A stretch of DNA of 14,303 bases from Ktedonobacteraceae bacterium (GTDB lineage Bacteria; Chloroflexota; Ktedonobacteria; Ktedonobacterales; Ktedonobacteraceae): assembly GCA_014896635.1 (NCBI GenBank), contig JADBKA010000112.1:1-14303 (forward strand), given 5' to 3'. How positions within the stretch are numbered: position 1 is the stretch's first letter; each line of letters begins with the position of its first letter. Below are positions 7,532-14,153 of this stretch, in pieces. The notes beneath the pieces were generated by a model. That model ran no database searches. It was not told the DNA's origin and saw nothing but the letters and a program-made list of their open reading frames with translations. The position numbers were made by a program, and so were the translations under genes.

Positions 7532-8248
7532 TTAGCGTCGTTCCAGAGCCAGCCGGATGCCAAAGCCGATGAGCACCAGCCCCGTCACGGCTTCCAGTCC
7601 CCGCCGTACAGTTGGATGCGTCAACAAGCTGCGAATCCAGCCGACAAGGATGCTGACCAGCGAGAGCCAGGCGATGCCCATGACGAAGTGAATGCCTGCC
7701 AGCAGCAGCGATTTGAGCAGCACAGGATCGCCGGCGCTGATGAACTGCGGCAAAAAAGCCAGGTAAAAAACGGCAACTTTCGGATTCAGGATGTTCGACA
7801 GAAATCCCTCGCGAATGGAGCGCCACCGACCCGCGTATTGAGAAGGATTCGATGTGGCGGAGAGAAGTTGCTGCGCCTCCTGCGTGGATGCGCGAGGAGT
7901 GTCGCGAGGAGTGTCACGAGGAGTGTCACGGGGAGTGTCATGGGGAGTGTCACGAGGAGTGCGCAGCGTCTGCCAGAGTGAACGGCAGCCGAGAAAGAGC
8001 AAATAGCCAGCGCCCAGCAGTTTCACTGTCTCGTAGAGCGCGGCAGAACGAACGAGGATGATCGAGAGGCCCAGCGCCGACAGCGTTGCATGGCAGAAGA
8101 GCGCCGAACAGACGCCGCCGGCCGTGAGCAGTCCCGCTCCACGTCCACGCGCCAGCACGTTGCGTATGACGAGCATGGTATCCGGGCCTGGCGTGATTGT
8201 CAGGATCGCGGCAATTGCCACAAATGTCAATATTTGTGTGCTAAACAT
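7532..8248 (-). CDS. LysE/RhtB family exporter with in-frame tandem repeat
   Basis: The 238-residue, roughly six-helix membrane protein belongs to the LysE/RhtB exporters, which expel amino acids or related compounds. TITPGPDT (17-24) is the family signature near the N-terminus, and GFLSNILNPKVAVFYLAF (148-165) marks the second half. Residues 97-120 between the third and fourth helices hold TPRD/TPHD repeats coded by a 12-bp tandem array, an insertion not typical of the family. The start at 8248 gives the normal family N-terminus and lies about 45 nt after the predicted transcription start. An upstream in-frame GTG at 8293 coincides with that start and is rejected. Substrate unknown; a downstream glycosyltransferase may work on a related metabolite. 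Confidence 0.88.
   Translation of the reverse strand: MFSTQILTFVAIAAILTITPGPDTMLVIRNVLARGRGAGLLTAGGVCSALFCHATLSALGLSIILVRSAALYETVKLLGAGYLLFLGCRSLWQTLRTPRDTPHDTPRDTPRDTPRDTPRASTQEAQQLLSATSNPSQYAGRWRSIREGFLSNILNPKVAVFYLAFLPQFISAGDPVLLKSLLLAGIHFVMGIAWLSLVSILVGWIRSLLTHPTVRRGLEAVTGLVLIGFGIRLALERR
7893..7964. repeat. 12-bp tandem repeat, about six units
   Basis: Units are CGAGGAGTGTCG, CGAGGAGTGTCA (twice), CGGGGAGTGTCA, TGGGGAGTGTCA, then a decayed CGAGGAGTGCGC. Each encodes four residues (TPRD) on minus, so unit gain or loss keeps the exporter frame. The near identity of units points to recent slippage. Confidence 0.95.
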
Positions 8249-8299
8249 GAGTTTCAACCCCAGGCGAGAATCCCAGACTTTTCCAACTGTCACATCTCT

Positions 8300-8328
8300 A
8301 GTATATCCTGAGAAGCCGATTCAGACAA
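8300..8328 (-). promoter_or_regulatory. Promoter of the exporter-glycosyltransferase operon
   Basis: On minus TTGTCT (8323-8328), a 17-nt spacer, then TATACT (8300-8305). Transcription should begin near 8293, which supports the exporter start at 8248. The run TATACTAGAG recurs before the phosphotransferase at 12984. Confidence 0.6.
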
Positions 8329-8426
8329 GCTTTTCCGCACGTCGCTTTTTTCTCCTCGATCCGAGGCAGTTCAGCACGGGCAGAAGTGGGGGAAGCTTAA
8401 CGAATCGTGGGTATTCGCCATGAATG

Positions 8427-8438
8427 TTGTAGCTACAA
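8427..8438. other. Perfect 12-bp palindrome in otherwise empty spacer
   Basis: TTGTAGCTACAA lies between the exporter promoter and the end of the anti-sigma-like gene. The rest of 8329-8540 shows no gene, terminator or clear promoter. It could be an operator, but no start is close. Confidence 0.35.
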
Positions 8439-8540
8439 TATTTGTGGTTTGATGCATCTTCTCTTGCTTTATGAATGGCAAGATCTCATCCTCTACGCTT
8501 CCGCCCGCCTCACAAGGCCAGAGGATGTCAGAGGGCCTGC

Positions 8541-9752
8541 TCATGATGTGGGGGGCGGCGTGGGTGAGGGCGTGGGTTTGCCCCTGCCATGATCGCTCCC
8601 ACCTTTCTGCCCGTTGGTATTGCCAGCGCCATTCCTATTATTGTTCCCCCCATTGGTATTCTGAGCATTCCCATTCCCGTTATTGTTCTGATCGCCACGT
8701 CCTTTGCCGTTATTGCCACTATTGCCGTTCATATCCCCGTTATTCTGGCCGGGAGAGAGAGAAAGTGCAGCGGCAGTGCCATCGGTATTCATGATACCTG
8801 CGCTCTGTGGTGCCGGTTTGCCGGACAGGTCCACGACAAAAACATATGCCCCATCACGTAACGAACTGCTTGCCGTTACAAGCTGATCATCCAGCAGCAG
8901 TTGTGCGCCCGGTCGGATATTCTCACCGGTAATCACGACCATCGTCTGCTGCACTTTCACCGCTATCAGACGAGGAACGCTGCTATCGCCCAGTTTAGCT
9001 AACTCATCCGTTGTGATCAGGCGCTCAGGTATGTCCAGGCGCAGTAACAGGGTGTGCAAAGCCTGGCGCACATCGTTTTTTAACGTGGCGAACTCGCGGC
9101 TCATGCGGTCTCGATCAGGGCCGGGCGGGAGAGCATTCACATCTCGTCCCAGAGCAGTGAGCTGCCGGTCCAGTTGTGCCAGAGCCTCGCGGTAACTCTT
9201 CGCGTGCGCTCGATTTGCCAGAGTAGCAAGCATCTTGAGCTGCTGCTGGATTTTCTGGCTCTCTTGCTTGATCTGTTCTATTCGCCCATCAGTGCCAAAA
9301 TGCTTGCTCCAGTCAGTTACGACTGTCAGCGGATTCTCCGCGTCTGCGGCATGTGCAGCGGCCAGCAGCGCGCCCGTTGCCAGCACAAGCAGTAGGAATA
9401 CGCCGAGGAGTACGCCGGTGGCAGGAGCCATGCCCAGGCGCGGAAAGAACCAGTTGAAGTGCTTACGGCTCTGCGTCCTTTGCGCCGCTCGAATCCGCGC
9501 GTGGGCCAGCATGCGCTGCTCCAGGCGGAGAGCGAAATCAGCATCAGGGCGCAACTGCGGCAAGGACTGGAGACGGCTCGCCAGGGCGGCCAGCTCTTCC
9601 ACTTCCGCCAGGTCTGGATCAGCATGGTTCTGCGAGTGGTTCTGCGAGAGATCAACCCCCGTGAGTTTGCCGGACAGGCCATTGTGTTCACCGCTGCCAG
9701 ATGCACGCTGCCTTTCGAGCCAATCATTCAAACGTTCAGGCTGTGATTTCAT
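8541..9752 (-). CDS. Single-pass membrane anti-sigma-like protein with N/G-rich tail
   Basis: The 403-residue protein is coupled to the ECF sigma gene: its ATG and the sigma TGA share bases (9749-9752). That pairing is typical of an anti-sigma factor. Cytoplasmic residues 1-105 include an acidic helix (AEVEELAALASRLQ, 49-62) but no zinc HxxxCxxC motif. One transmembrane helix spans about 110-135. Outside, 155-235 is rich in Gln/Lys/Arg and probably helical or coiled-coil. Residues 260-311, with VVITGENIRPGAQLLLDD, resemble an IPT/TIG beta domain. The tail from 334 is Asn/Gly-rich with GGSDHGRGKPT (384-394) and ends in Pro/Thr/Ser. The first 230 residues recall DUF5667-type sigma-linked proteins, though the match is loose. 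It probably holds the sigma factor at the membrane until an outside signal arrives; this is inferred. Confidence 0.7.
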   Translation of the reverse strand: MKSQPERLNDWLERQRASGSGEHNGLSGKLTGVDLSQNHSQNHADPDLAEVEELAALASRLQSLPQLRPDADFALRLEQRMLAHARIRAAQRTQSRKHFNWFFPRLGMAPATGVLLGVFLLLVLATGALLAAAHAADAENPLTVVTDWSKHFGTDGRIEQIKQESQKIQQQLKMLATLANRAHAKSYREALAQLDRQLTALGRDVNALPPGPDRDRMSREFATLKNDVRQALHTLLLRLDIPERLITTDELAKLGDSSVPRLIAVKVQQTMVVITGENIRPGAQLLLDDQLVTASSSLRDGAYVFVVDLSGKPAPQSAGIMNTDGTAAALSLSPGQNNGDMNGNSGNNGKGRGDQNNNGNGNAQNTNGGNNNRNGAGNTNGQKGGSDHGRGKPTPSPTPPPTS

Positions 9753-10429
9753 AGCATTCTTCCCCCCTGGCGCGTGCGACTGCTGGTAGCGCCTTCCTGT
9801 TCTCTGCCGAGCAGGCGCTGCAAAGCGTTCAGAGCGCGAAATTGCAGCGCCTTGACGGCGTTAGCTTTTTTTCCGATCATTTTTGCCACCGTCGCCACAT
9901 CATATCCCAGAATCAAACGGCCAATCAGCACCTGGCGCTGTTCTTCGGTCAGCATGTTTATCGCCTTAACCACGACGTGCCACTCGTCGCGCGCCTCTGC
10001 CAGATTCACCGGGTCGGCGCCAGGCTGGCCGGTAAAAAGCATAGAATTTTCGTCATCTGTTGTATCCAGCAAAGCCGCATCAAGCGAAACAGTTGCTGGC
10101 AGTTTCTCGCGCTTCCGATAATAGCTCGCCACCGTTATGCGTGCGATCTGAAACAGCCATGCGGCTACGCCAGCTTCCTCGCTCGCACGCAGCCGACCGA
10201 TACCCTCAACCATCTCCAAAAATACGTCAGATGTCAGATCCTCTGCTGTAGCACGATCAGGAACGCGCGCGGCAATATAGGCAAAAACACCCGGAAGAAA
10301 AGAGCGATATAGCACGCTCAGGCCCTCAGCATCGCCACGCCGCGCCTGTTCCAGCACACGGCGAAAATCCGGCAGCCGGCCATCCTGACCGGCTGAGCTA
10401 TTTTCAGCACTACGCCACCTGGAAAACAT
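9749..10429 (-). CDS. ECF-type RNA polymerase sigma factor
   Basis: The 226-residue protein has sigma region 2 at about 35-108 (YRSFLPGVFAYI, AEDLTSDVFLEM, AWLFQIARITVASYYRKR) and region 4 at about 155-207 (LTEEQRQVLIGRLI, VATVAKMIGKKANAVKALQ). The linker between is about 45 residues, and a short basic tail follows. There is no region 1.1 or 3, as in ECF factors. It directs RNA polymerase to a small set of promoters. The start at 10429 has a GGGGGGAAGGG purine run just upstream. The open frame extends to 10582, but that part does not resemble a sigma N-terminus. The stop overlaps the membrane protein start (ATGA), which implies translational coupling. Target promoters may lie in the divergent spacer ahead of the secreted-protein gene. 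Confidence 0.9.
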   Translation of the reverse strand: MFSRWRSAENSSAGQDGRLPDFRRVLEQARRGDAEGLSVLYRSFLPGVFAYIAARVPDRATAEDLTSDVFLEMVEGIGRLRASEEAGVAAWLFQIARITVASYYRKREKLPATVSLDAALLDTTDDENSMLFTGQPGADPVNLAEARDEWHVVVKAINMLTEEQRQVLIGRLILGYDVATVAKMIGKKANAVKALQFRALNALQRLLGREQEGATSSRTRQGGRML

Positions 10430-10655
10430 GAATCCCTTCCCCCCAGGATAGACAGGGTTCCTTAGAAATTGGGGGAGCGTGCTCTTCAACAGGACAGAGG
10501 CATAGAAATTGCAGTTCGGCTCTGATTTTCCTATGCTCTTCGGCCATCCGGCAGGAAGATCTCCCCTTTCTCTTAGTTGCACTTTAGCGTACCGGGGTTA
10601 CGGTTCAGTGTAAAAGAGTGTCAATATAGCCAGTTTGTCTGAAGGAGAAAAATTT
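10430..10655. other. Divergent spacer of the sigma operon and secreted-protein gene
   Basis: No gene is seen. On minus, TTACAC and TACGCT about 16 nt apart near 10586-10613 might be a weak sigma promoter. The stretch from 10590 to 10625 contains a close GTTACGGTTCAGTG run and AGTGT twice. No convincing consensus promoter or terminator stands out. If the sigma factor is autoregulated, its site should be here. Confidence 0.3.
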
Positions 10656-10820
10656 ATGCCACAGGCCGTAACTTTTAGCAGGGGTAGAGCAACTATGTTT
10701 GCGAGAGGGCTGTCAGAGGGTGAGATGGTTCTGCTGCCCATGAGAACTGATATCCCTCCGACAGGCACTACTTGCAGGAATATAAAAACGAAGGATGTAC
10801 AGATCCATGAATTTCGGTAG
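10656..10820 (+). CDS. Possible small ORF or leader peptide (54 aa)
   Basis: ATG at 10656 follows GAAGGAG (10641-10647) at eight bases from GGAG, among the better ribosome-binding sites in the window. The product begins MPQAVTFSRGRATMF and ends IHEFR. It is polar and basic, without a signal peptide or known motif. The TAG at 10818-10820 lies 12 bases inside the secreted-protein gene in another frame, so ribosomes finishing it would be placed at the downstream start. It may be a regulatory leader or chance. I do not recognise it. Confidence 0.35.
   Translation: MPQAVTFSRGRATMFARGLSEGEMVLLPMRTDIPPTGTTCRNIKTKDVQIHEFR
10758..10786 (+). promoter_or_regulatory. Candidate proximal promoter of the secreted-protein gene
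   Basis: CCGACA (10758-10763), 17 nt, TATAAA (10781-10786). A start near 10793 would leave only a short leader. It would bypass the small ORF. Tentative. Confidence 0.3.
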
Positions 10821-11559
10821 TCTGATCAGTGGCTTACTGAAGGGAAAATTTCTCATTGTTGCGCTTGTCAGCGTGGCTGTCGCGGGGGGCGCGGCTGCGG
10901 CTGCCTCAGCTACCCCACCAGGACAACAGGTAATCCAGACAATCGTCGGGCATGCCACCCCTACCAGCGTACAGGATCAGTCGGGCAACGCCGCCGGCAA
11001 AGGAAAGACTGCGACACCGGATGCCGGGCAGAATAAGCAGGCGAAAGACTGCCCGGGTCTCCCCGATGCCCAACGGCTGGCCGGCAAATTTACTCTGAGT
11101 ACAGCGGACGATAGCAATAGCATCAAAACGCTCTGTGCCTTGCATAAAGGAAACTTTCACGGTACCACTTCCAGCGGCGCCTCCGTCACGACCAGCCATG
11201 TGTACGGCTACGGCGAGGTCGATCTGCTCCTGACCTATGCTCGATATTTAGCAACCCATAACGGGGGAAAGCTCAGCGACGCTAACGTACAGACATACGT
11301 GGCCGATGCGCTCAAGAGCTGTGGCACGACTCCGCTCATGCGATGTCTCACAACGAACATTCCCAACTATCAGCCCGGCCACGAGAACAACGCCGATGCC
11401 ACTCCGCAGAGTAACAGTGGCAACGGCAGCAACAATGGCGATAACGGTGGTAGTAGCGGTGGCAATGGTCAGCAGGGCGGCAATGATCATGGCAAAGGTA
11501 AGCCGACCGTTACTCCACCCACTCCTACACCGCCAGCGGTACCGACAGTTCAAAAATAG
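10807..11559 (+). CDS. Secreted or anchored protein with anti-sigma-like tail
   Basis: The 250-residue protein has a hydrophobic N-terminal segment (about 9-34, ending in an Ala-rich stretch) that is a signal peptide or anchor. The middle domain (about 75-190) contains Cys82, Cys110, Cys172 and Cys180, which could form two disulfides outside the cell, and a VYGYGEVDLLLTYARYL helix-like stretch. I recognise no family. From about 195 the chain is Asn/Gly/Ser-rich with GGNDHGKGKPT (224-234), then Thr/Pro to the end. The same motif ends the anti-sigma-like protein encoded divergently (8541-9752). ATG at 10807 is preferred: AAGGA at 10791-10795 is 11 nt away, whereas the in-frame ATG at 10795 overlaps that box. 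It ends at its own terminator. It is probably a target or partner of the sigma system, by inference. Confidence 0.75.
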   Translation: MNFGSLISGLLKGKFLIVALVSVAVAGGAAAAASATPPGQQVIQTIVGHATPTSVQDQSGNAAGKGKTATPDAGQNKQAKDCPGLPDAQRLAGKFTLSTADDSNSIKTLCALHKGNFHGTTSSGASVTTSHVYGYGEVDLLLTYARYLATHNGGKLSDANVQTYVADALKSCGTTPLMRCLTTNIPNYQPGHENNADATPQSNSGNGSNNGDNGGSSGGNGQQGGNDHGKGKPTVTPPTPTPPAVPTVQK

Positions 11560-11594
11560 CAGATAATTGCATCGACCCTCACTTCTTTCTGGCG

Positions 11595-11625
11595 AAGCCT
11601 TCCGGCCATCCCCGGAAGGCTTTTT
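11595..11625 (+). terminator. Intrinsic terminator of the secreted-protein gene
   Basis: AAGCCTTCCGG (11595-11605) pairs with CCGGAAGGCTT (11612-11622) around CCATCC, and a T-run follows to 11625. It lacks a T-tract on minus, so it is one-way. Confidence 0.85.
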
Positions 11626-11666
11626 ACTGCACCAGGAGGCATCCTTAATCTCGGTTCCTGGCGACC

Positions 11667-12881
11667 CTAGCGTACGCCGAGGATGTGCTCGACGGTAAGC
11701 TGGTCGAGCCGCTCGTATTTGTAGCCACGCGCTGCCAGCGCCGCAATGTCGAATTGCGTCTCCTTCAGCCGGTGCGCCAGATCTTTGCTGTATCCTTGCT
11801 GCACGTTACTCCACAACGCTTCGTACGTGGCATTCCCGCTGTTCACCTCTTTGAGCAACTGCTGCACTTCTGGATCGGCATCAAAGCGGCGCGCCTTCTC
11901 CTTGAGCATATTGTAGGTACGCATACAGCCAAGCGCGAAATCCCATACGCCTTGCTCGTCTTCAGTGCGCAGGGCATGTGCATCGAAATGACGTGGTCCG
12001 CTGTAACCAGAGTTTTCCAGCAGGCGTACCAGGAAGAACGAAGTTTTGATATTCTCGCTGCCGTAGCGCAGATCCTGGTCGAAGCGAGGTCCTTTCTGAT
12101 CATTGAGATCGATATGGAATAGTTTCCCGACCTCAATCGCCTGCGCAACGCCGTGAACGAAATTCAGCCCCGCCATCTGCTCATGCGCAAACTCCGGGTT
12201 GAGGCCGACCATCTCTGGATGGTCGAGTGTATAGATGAAGGCGAGCATATGGCCGATGGTGGGAAAGTAGGTATCGGAACGCGGCTCGTTCGGCTTCGGC
12301 TCCAGTGCGAAACGCAGATCATAGCCATTGTCGATCACATACTGGCAGAGGAAGTTGATGGCATCGCGCATGCGCTTGATGGCAGTCACAGCATCTTTGC
12401 TGGCCTCAGCATCGACGCCCTCACGTCCGCCCCAGAAAACATACGTCTTCGCGCCAAGCTCAACACCCAGGTCAATCGCCCGCATCGTTTTTTGTAGCGC
12501 GAAAGCGCGGACGCCAGGATCGACCGCTGTGAACGCTCCATCTTTGAAAATGGGATGATAAAAGAGATTGGTGGTTGCCATCGGCACCACCAGGCCGTAA
12601 TCGTTGAGCGCCTGCTTGAAGTCACGCACAATACGCTCCCGCTGCTGAGGCGTCGCATCGAATGGCACCAGGTCGTTGTCGTGCAAGTTCACGCCCCATG
12701 CACCCAGTTCGGCCAGCCTCTTCACTGCATGCACTGGGTCGAGGTCCGGACGTACAAAATCGCCGAAAGGATCTCGTCCGCGATTCCCCACCGTCCAGAG
12801 ACCAAAGCTGAATCTATCCTCTTTCCTGGGCGCGTACTGGTCACTGGTCTGCTCATACGTCAGTTGTGCAGGCTGTGTCAT
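11667..12881 (-). CDS. xylA: Xylose isomerase (class I, actinomycete type)
   Basis: The 404-residue cytoplasmic enzyme converts D-xylose to D-xylulose (and glucose to fructose) with two divalent metals. Every catalytic and metal residue of the Streptomyces enzyme is present with a constant offset of 13: His67, Asp70, Trp150, Glu194, Lys196, Glu230, His233, Asp258, Asp268, Asp270 and Asp300. Motifs [31 protein letters not shown] and [15 protein letters not shown] are clear. The length fits the short class I form rather than the longer class II form. ATG at 12881 is preferred, with AAAGGAG seven bases upstream; GTG at 12884 is too close to that box. No xylulokinase is in the window. An MFS transporter end lies at the right border and may be sugar-related. 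Confidence 0.97.
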   Translation of the reverse strand: MTQPAQLTYEQTSDQYAPRKEDRFSFGLWTVGNRGRDPFGDFVRPDLDPVHAVKRLAELGAWGVNLHDNDLVPFDATPQQRERIVRDFKQALNDYGLVVPMATTNLFYHPIFKDGAFTAVDPGVRAFALQKTMRAIDLGVELGAKTYVFWGGREGVDAEASKDAVTAIKRMRDAINFLCQYVIDNGYDLRFALEPKPNEPRSDTYFPTIGHMLAFIYTLDHPEMVGLNPEFAHEQMAGLNFVHGVAQAIEVGKLFHIDLNDQKGPRFDQDLRYGSENIKTSFFLVRLLENSGYSGPRHFDAHALRTEDEQGVWDFALGCMRTYNMLKEKARRFDADPEVQQLLKEVNSGNATYEALWSNVQQGYSKDLAHRLKETQFDIAALAARGYKYERLDQLTVEHILGVR

Positions 12882-12928
12882 CACCGTTCTCCTTTGAAAT
12901 ATGTGGACAATACAATGCAGTACAATTT

Positions 12929-12957
12929 ATTATAGACGCTCAGCCGGCCTGTTGTAA
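12929..12957 (-). promoter_or_regulatory. Promoter of xylA with possible operator repeats
   Basis: On minus TTACAA (12952-12957), 17 nt, and a perfect TATAAT (12929-12934). The start should be near 12922. Just there, on plus, TACAAT occurs at 12911-12916 and again at 12921-12926, exactly ten bases apart, which could be a repressor site. Confidence 0.6.
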
Positions 12958-12983
12958 AAGCGGCACCGCCGATCCGCTACAAC

Positions 12984-12989
12984 TATACT
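12984..12989 (+). promoter_or_regulatory. Candidate -10 for the phosphotransferase gene
   Basis: TATACT followed by AGAG, the same ten bases as the exporter promoter. The predicted leader is about 58 nt. No good -35 is seen. TACAAT at 13009-13014 is an alternative -10. Confidence 0.35.
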
Positions 12990-13053
12990 AGAGGGATTGC
13001 TGCTGTGATACAATAAAGCTTACCAGCAAAAAACGCGAGAGAGGGAGCACGCT

Positions 13054-14121
13054 ATGTGTATCGACAAAGATACCATCGAGATTCGTCCTGGAGAATCCTT
13101 TGACAGCCGGAAAGTAGAACAGTGCCTGCGCGAGCATATCGCCGGTCTCAGTGATGACCAGTTGCTAGTGCGCCAGTTTCCCGCCGGGGCCTCGAATCTG
13201 ACTTACCTGCTGCGCATCGGTAACTGGGAAGGCGTCCTGCGCCGCCCGCCGCTCGGTCCCGTCGCACCAAAAGCGCACGATATGGAACGCGAATGCCGCT
13301 TGCTGCAAAAGATCCATCCTGTTTTCCCGCTGGCGCCCCGTCCTTACTTTTGCAGCAGTGACCAGAGTACCATCGGCGCTCCTTTCTACGTGATGGAGCG
13401 GCGCAAAGGCTTCGTCATTAATGACGGCTTCCCCGCTGGCATCGACCCGACGCCGGAACTCTGCCGCCGCATCTCGCATACCGTCGTTGATACGCTCGTC
13501 CAGATCCATCGTATCGACTGGCAGGCTGCCGGACTCGGCTCTCTCGGCCATCCCGACGGCTTTCTCGCGCGCCAGGTGAGAGGATGGATTGAACGCTACT
13601 CCCGCGCCCGCACCGACGAGATTCCCCAGGTCGAATTCCTTGTGCGCTGGCTGAGCGAGCGTGTGCCAGTCAGCCCACCACCTACCTTGATCCATAACGA
13701 CTTCAAACTCAACAACATGCTGCTGGATCGACACGACCTGGCAAAAGTCATCGCTGTGCTGGACTGGGAGATGGCAACTATCGGCGACCCGCTCTTCGAT
13801 CTTGCCGTCACACTGAGCTACTGGGTCAATAAAAATGATCCCGAAGAACTCCAGACGGTCCTGCCAGCCGTGACGAGCCTGCCCGGCTTCCTGGACCGCG
13901 AGCAGTTTATGCAGCGCTACAGCCAGCAAAGCGGGCGCGATCTCTCCTCTCTGCACTTCTACATGGCGTTTGCCTATTTCAAGCTGGCGGTGATCATTCA
14001 GCAGATCTATGTACGCTGGAAGCGCGGGCAGACACAGGACGAACGTTTTGCCACTTTCGGCACACGTGTGCGCAGTATCATAGATTACGCAGCACAGGTC
14101 GCCGCTTCCCACAGAGCGTGA
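13054..14121 (+). CDS. ACAD10/11-type phosphotransferase (APH-like kinase fold)
   Basis: The 355-residue soluble protein is a phosphotransferase of the APH/choline-kinase-like superfamily, closest in style to the N-terminal domain of ACAD10/ACAD11. Visible motifs are PAGASNLTYLL (43-53, nucleotide loop), VLRRPPLG (61-68), HNDFKLNN (214-221, catalytic Asp216), VLDWE (235-239, metal Asp237) and GDPLFDL (244-250). In ACAD10/11 systems such a domain phosphorylates the 4-hydroxyl of a 4-hydroxyacyl-CoA, and the dehydrogenase domain then removes it. The gene at 92-1300 supplies a matching dehydrogenase. It is not an aminoglycoside-resistance gene on present evidence. ATG at 13054 has GAGGGA (13041-13046) seven bases upstream. 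It is divergent from xylA and convergent with the MFS gene. Confidence 0.88.
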   Translation: MCIDKDTIEIRPGESFDSRKVEQCLREHIAGLSDDQLLVRQFPAGASNLTYLLRIGNWEGVLRRPPLGPVAPKAHDMERECRLLQKIHPVFPLAPRPYFCSSDQSTIGAPFYVMERRKGFVINDGFPAGIDPTPELCRRISHTVVDTLVQIHRIDWQAAGLGSLGHPDGFLARQVRGWIERYSRARTDEIPQVEFLVRWLSERVPVSPPPTLIHNDFKLNNMLLDRHDLAKVIAVLDWEMATIGDPLFDLAVTLSYWVNKNDPEELQTVLPAVTSLPGFLDREQFMQRYSQQSGRDLSSLHFYMAFAYFKLAVIIQQIYVRWKRGQTQDERFATFGTRVRSIIDYAAQVAASHRA

Positions 14122-14153
14122 TGCTAAACAGCGTCACATCCTGTACTTCTGCA

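Noticed and set aside
8249..8293. Longer exporter start at GTG 8293
   Set aside because: It coincides with the predicted transcription start and adds residues before the normal family N-terminus.
8590..8760. Repetitive-looking stretch as a possible CRISPR or tandem repeat
   Set aside because: It is the Asn/Gly-rich coding tail of the membrane protein; there are no equal repeats with unique spacers.
13165..14112. Long open frame on minus opposite the phosphotransferase
   Set aside because: The plus-strand frame has all kinase motifs and a good ribosome-binding site; the minus frame has neither.
13054..14121. Aminoglycoside resistance gene
   Set aside because: The fold is shared, but the GASNLTY, RRPP and DWEMATIGDP pattern is that of the ACAD10/11-type branch.
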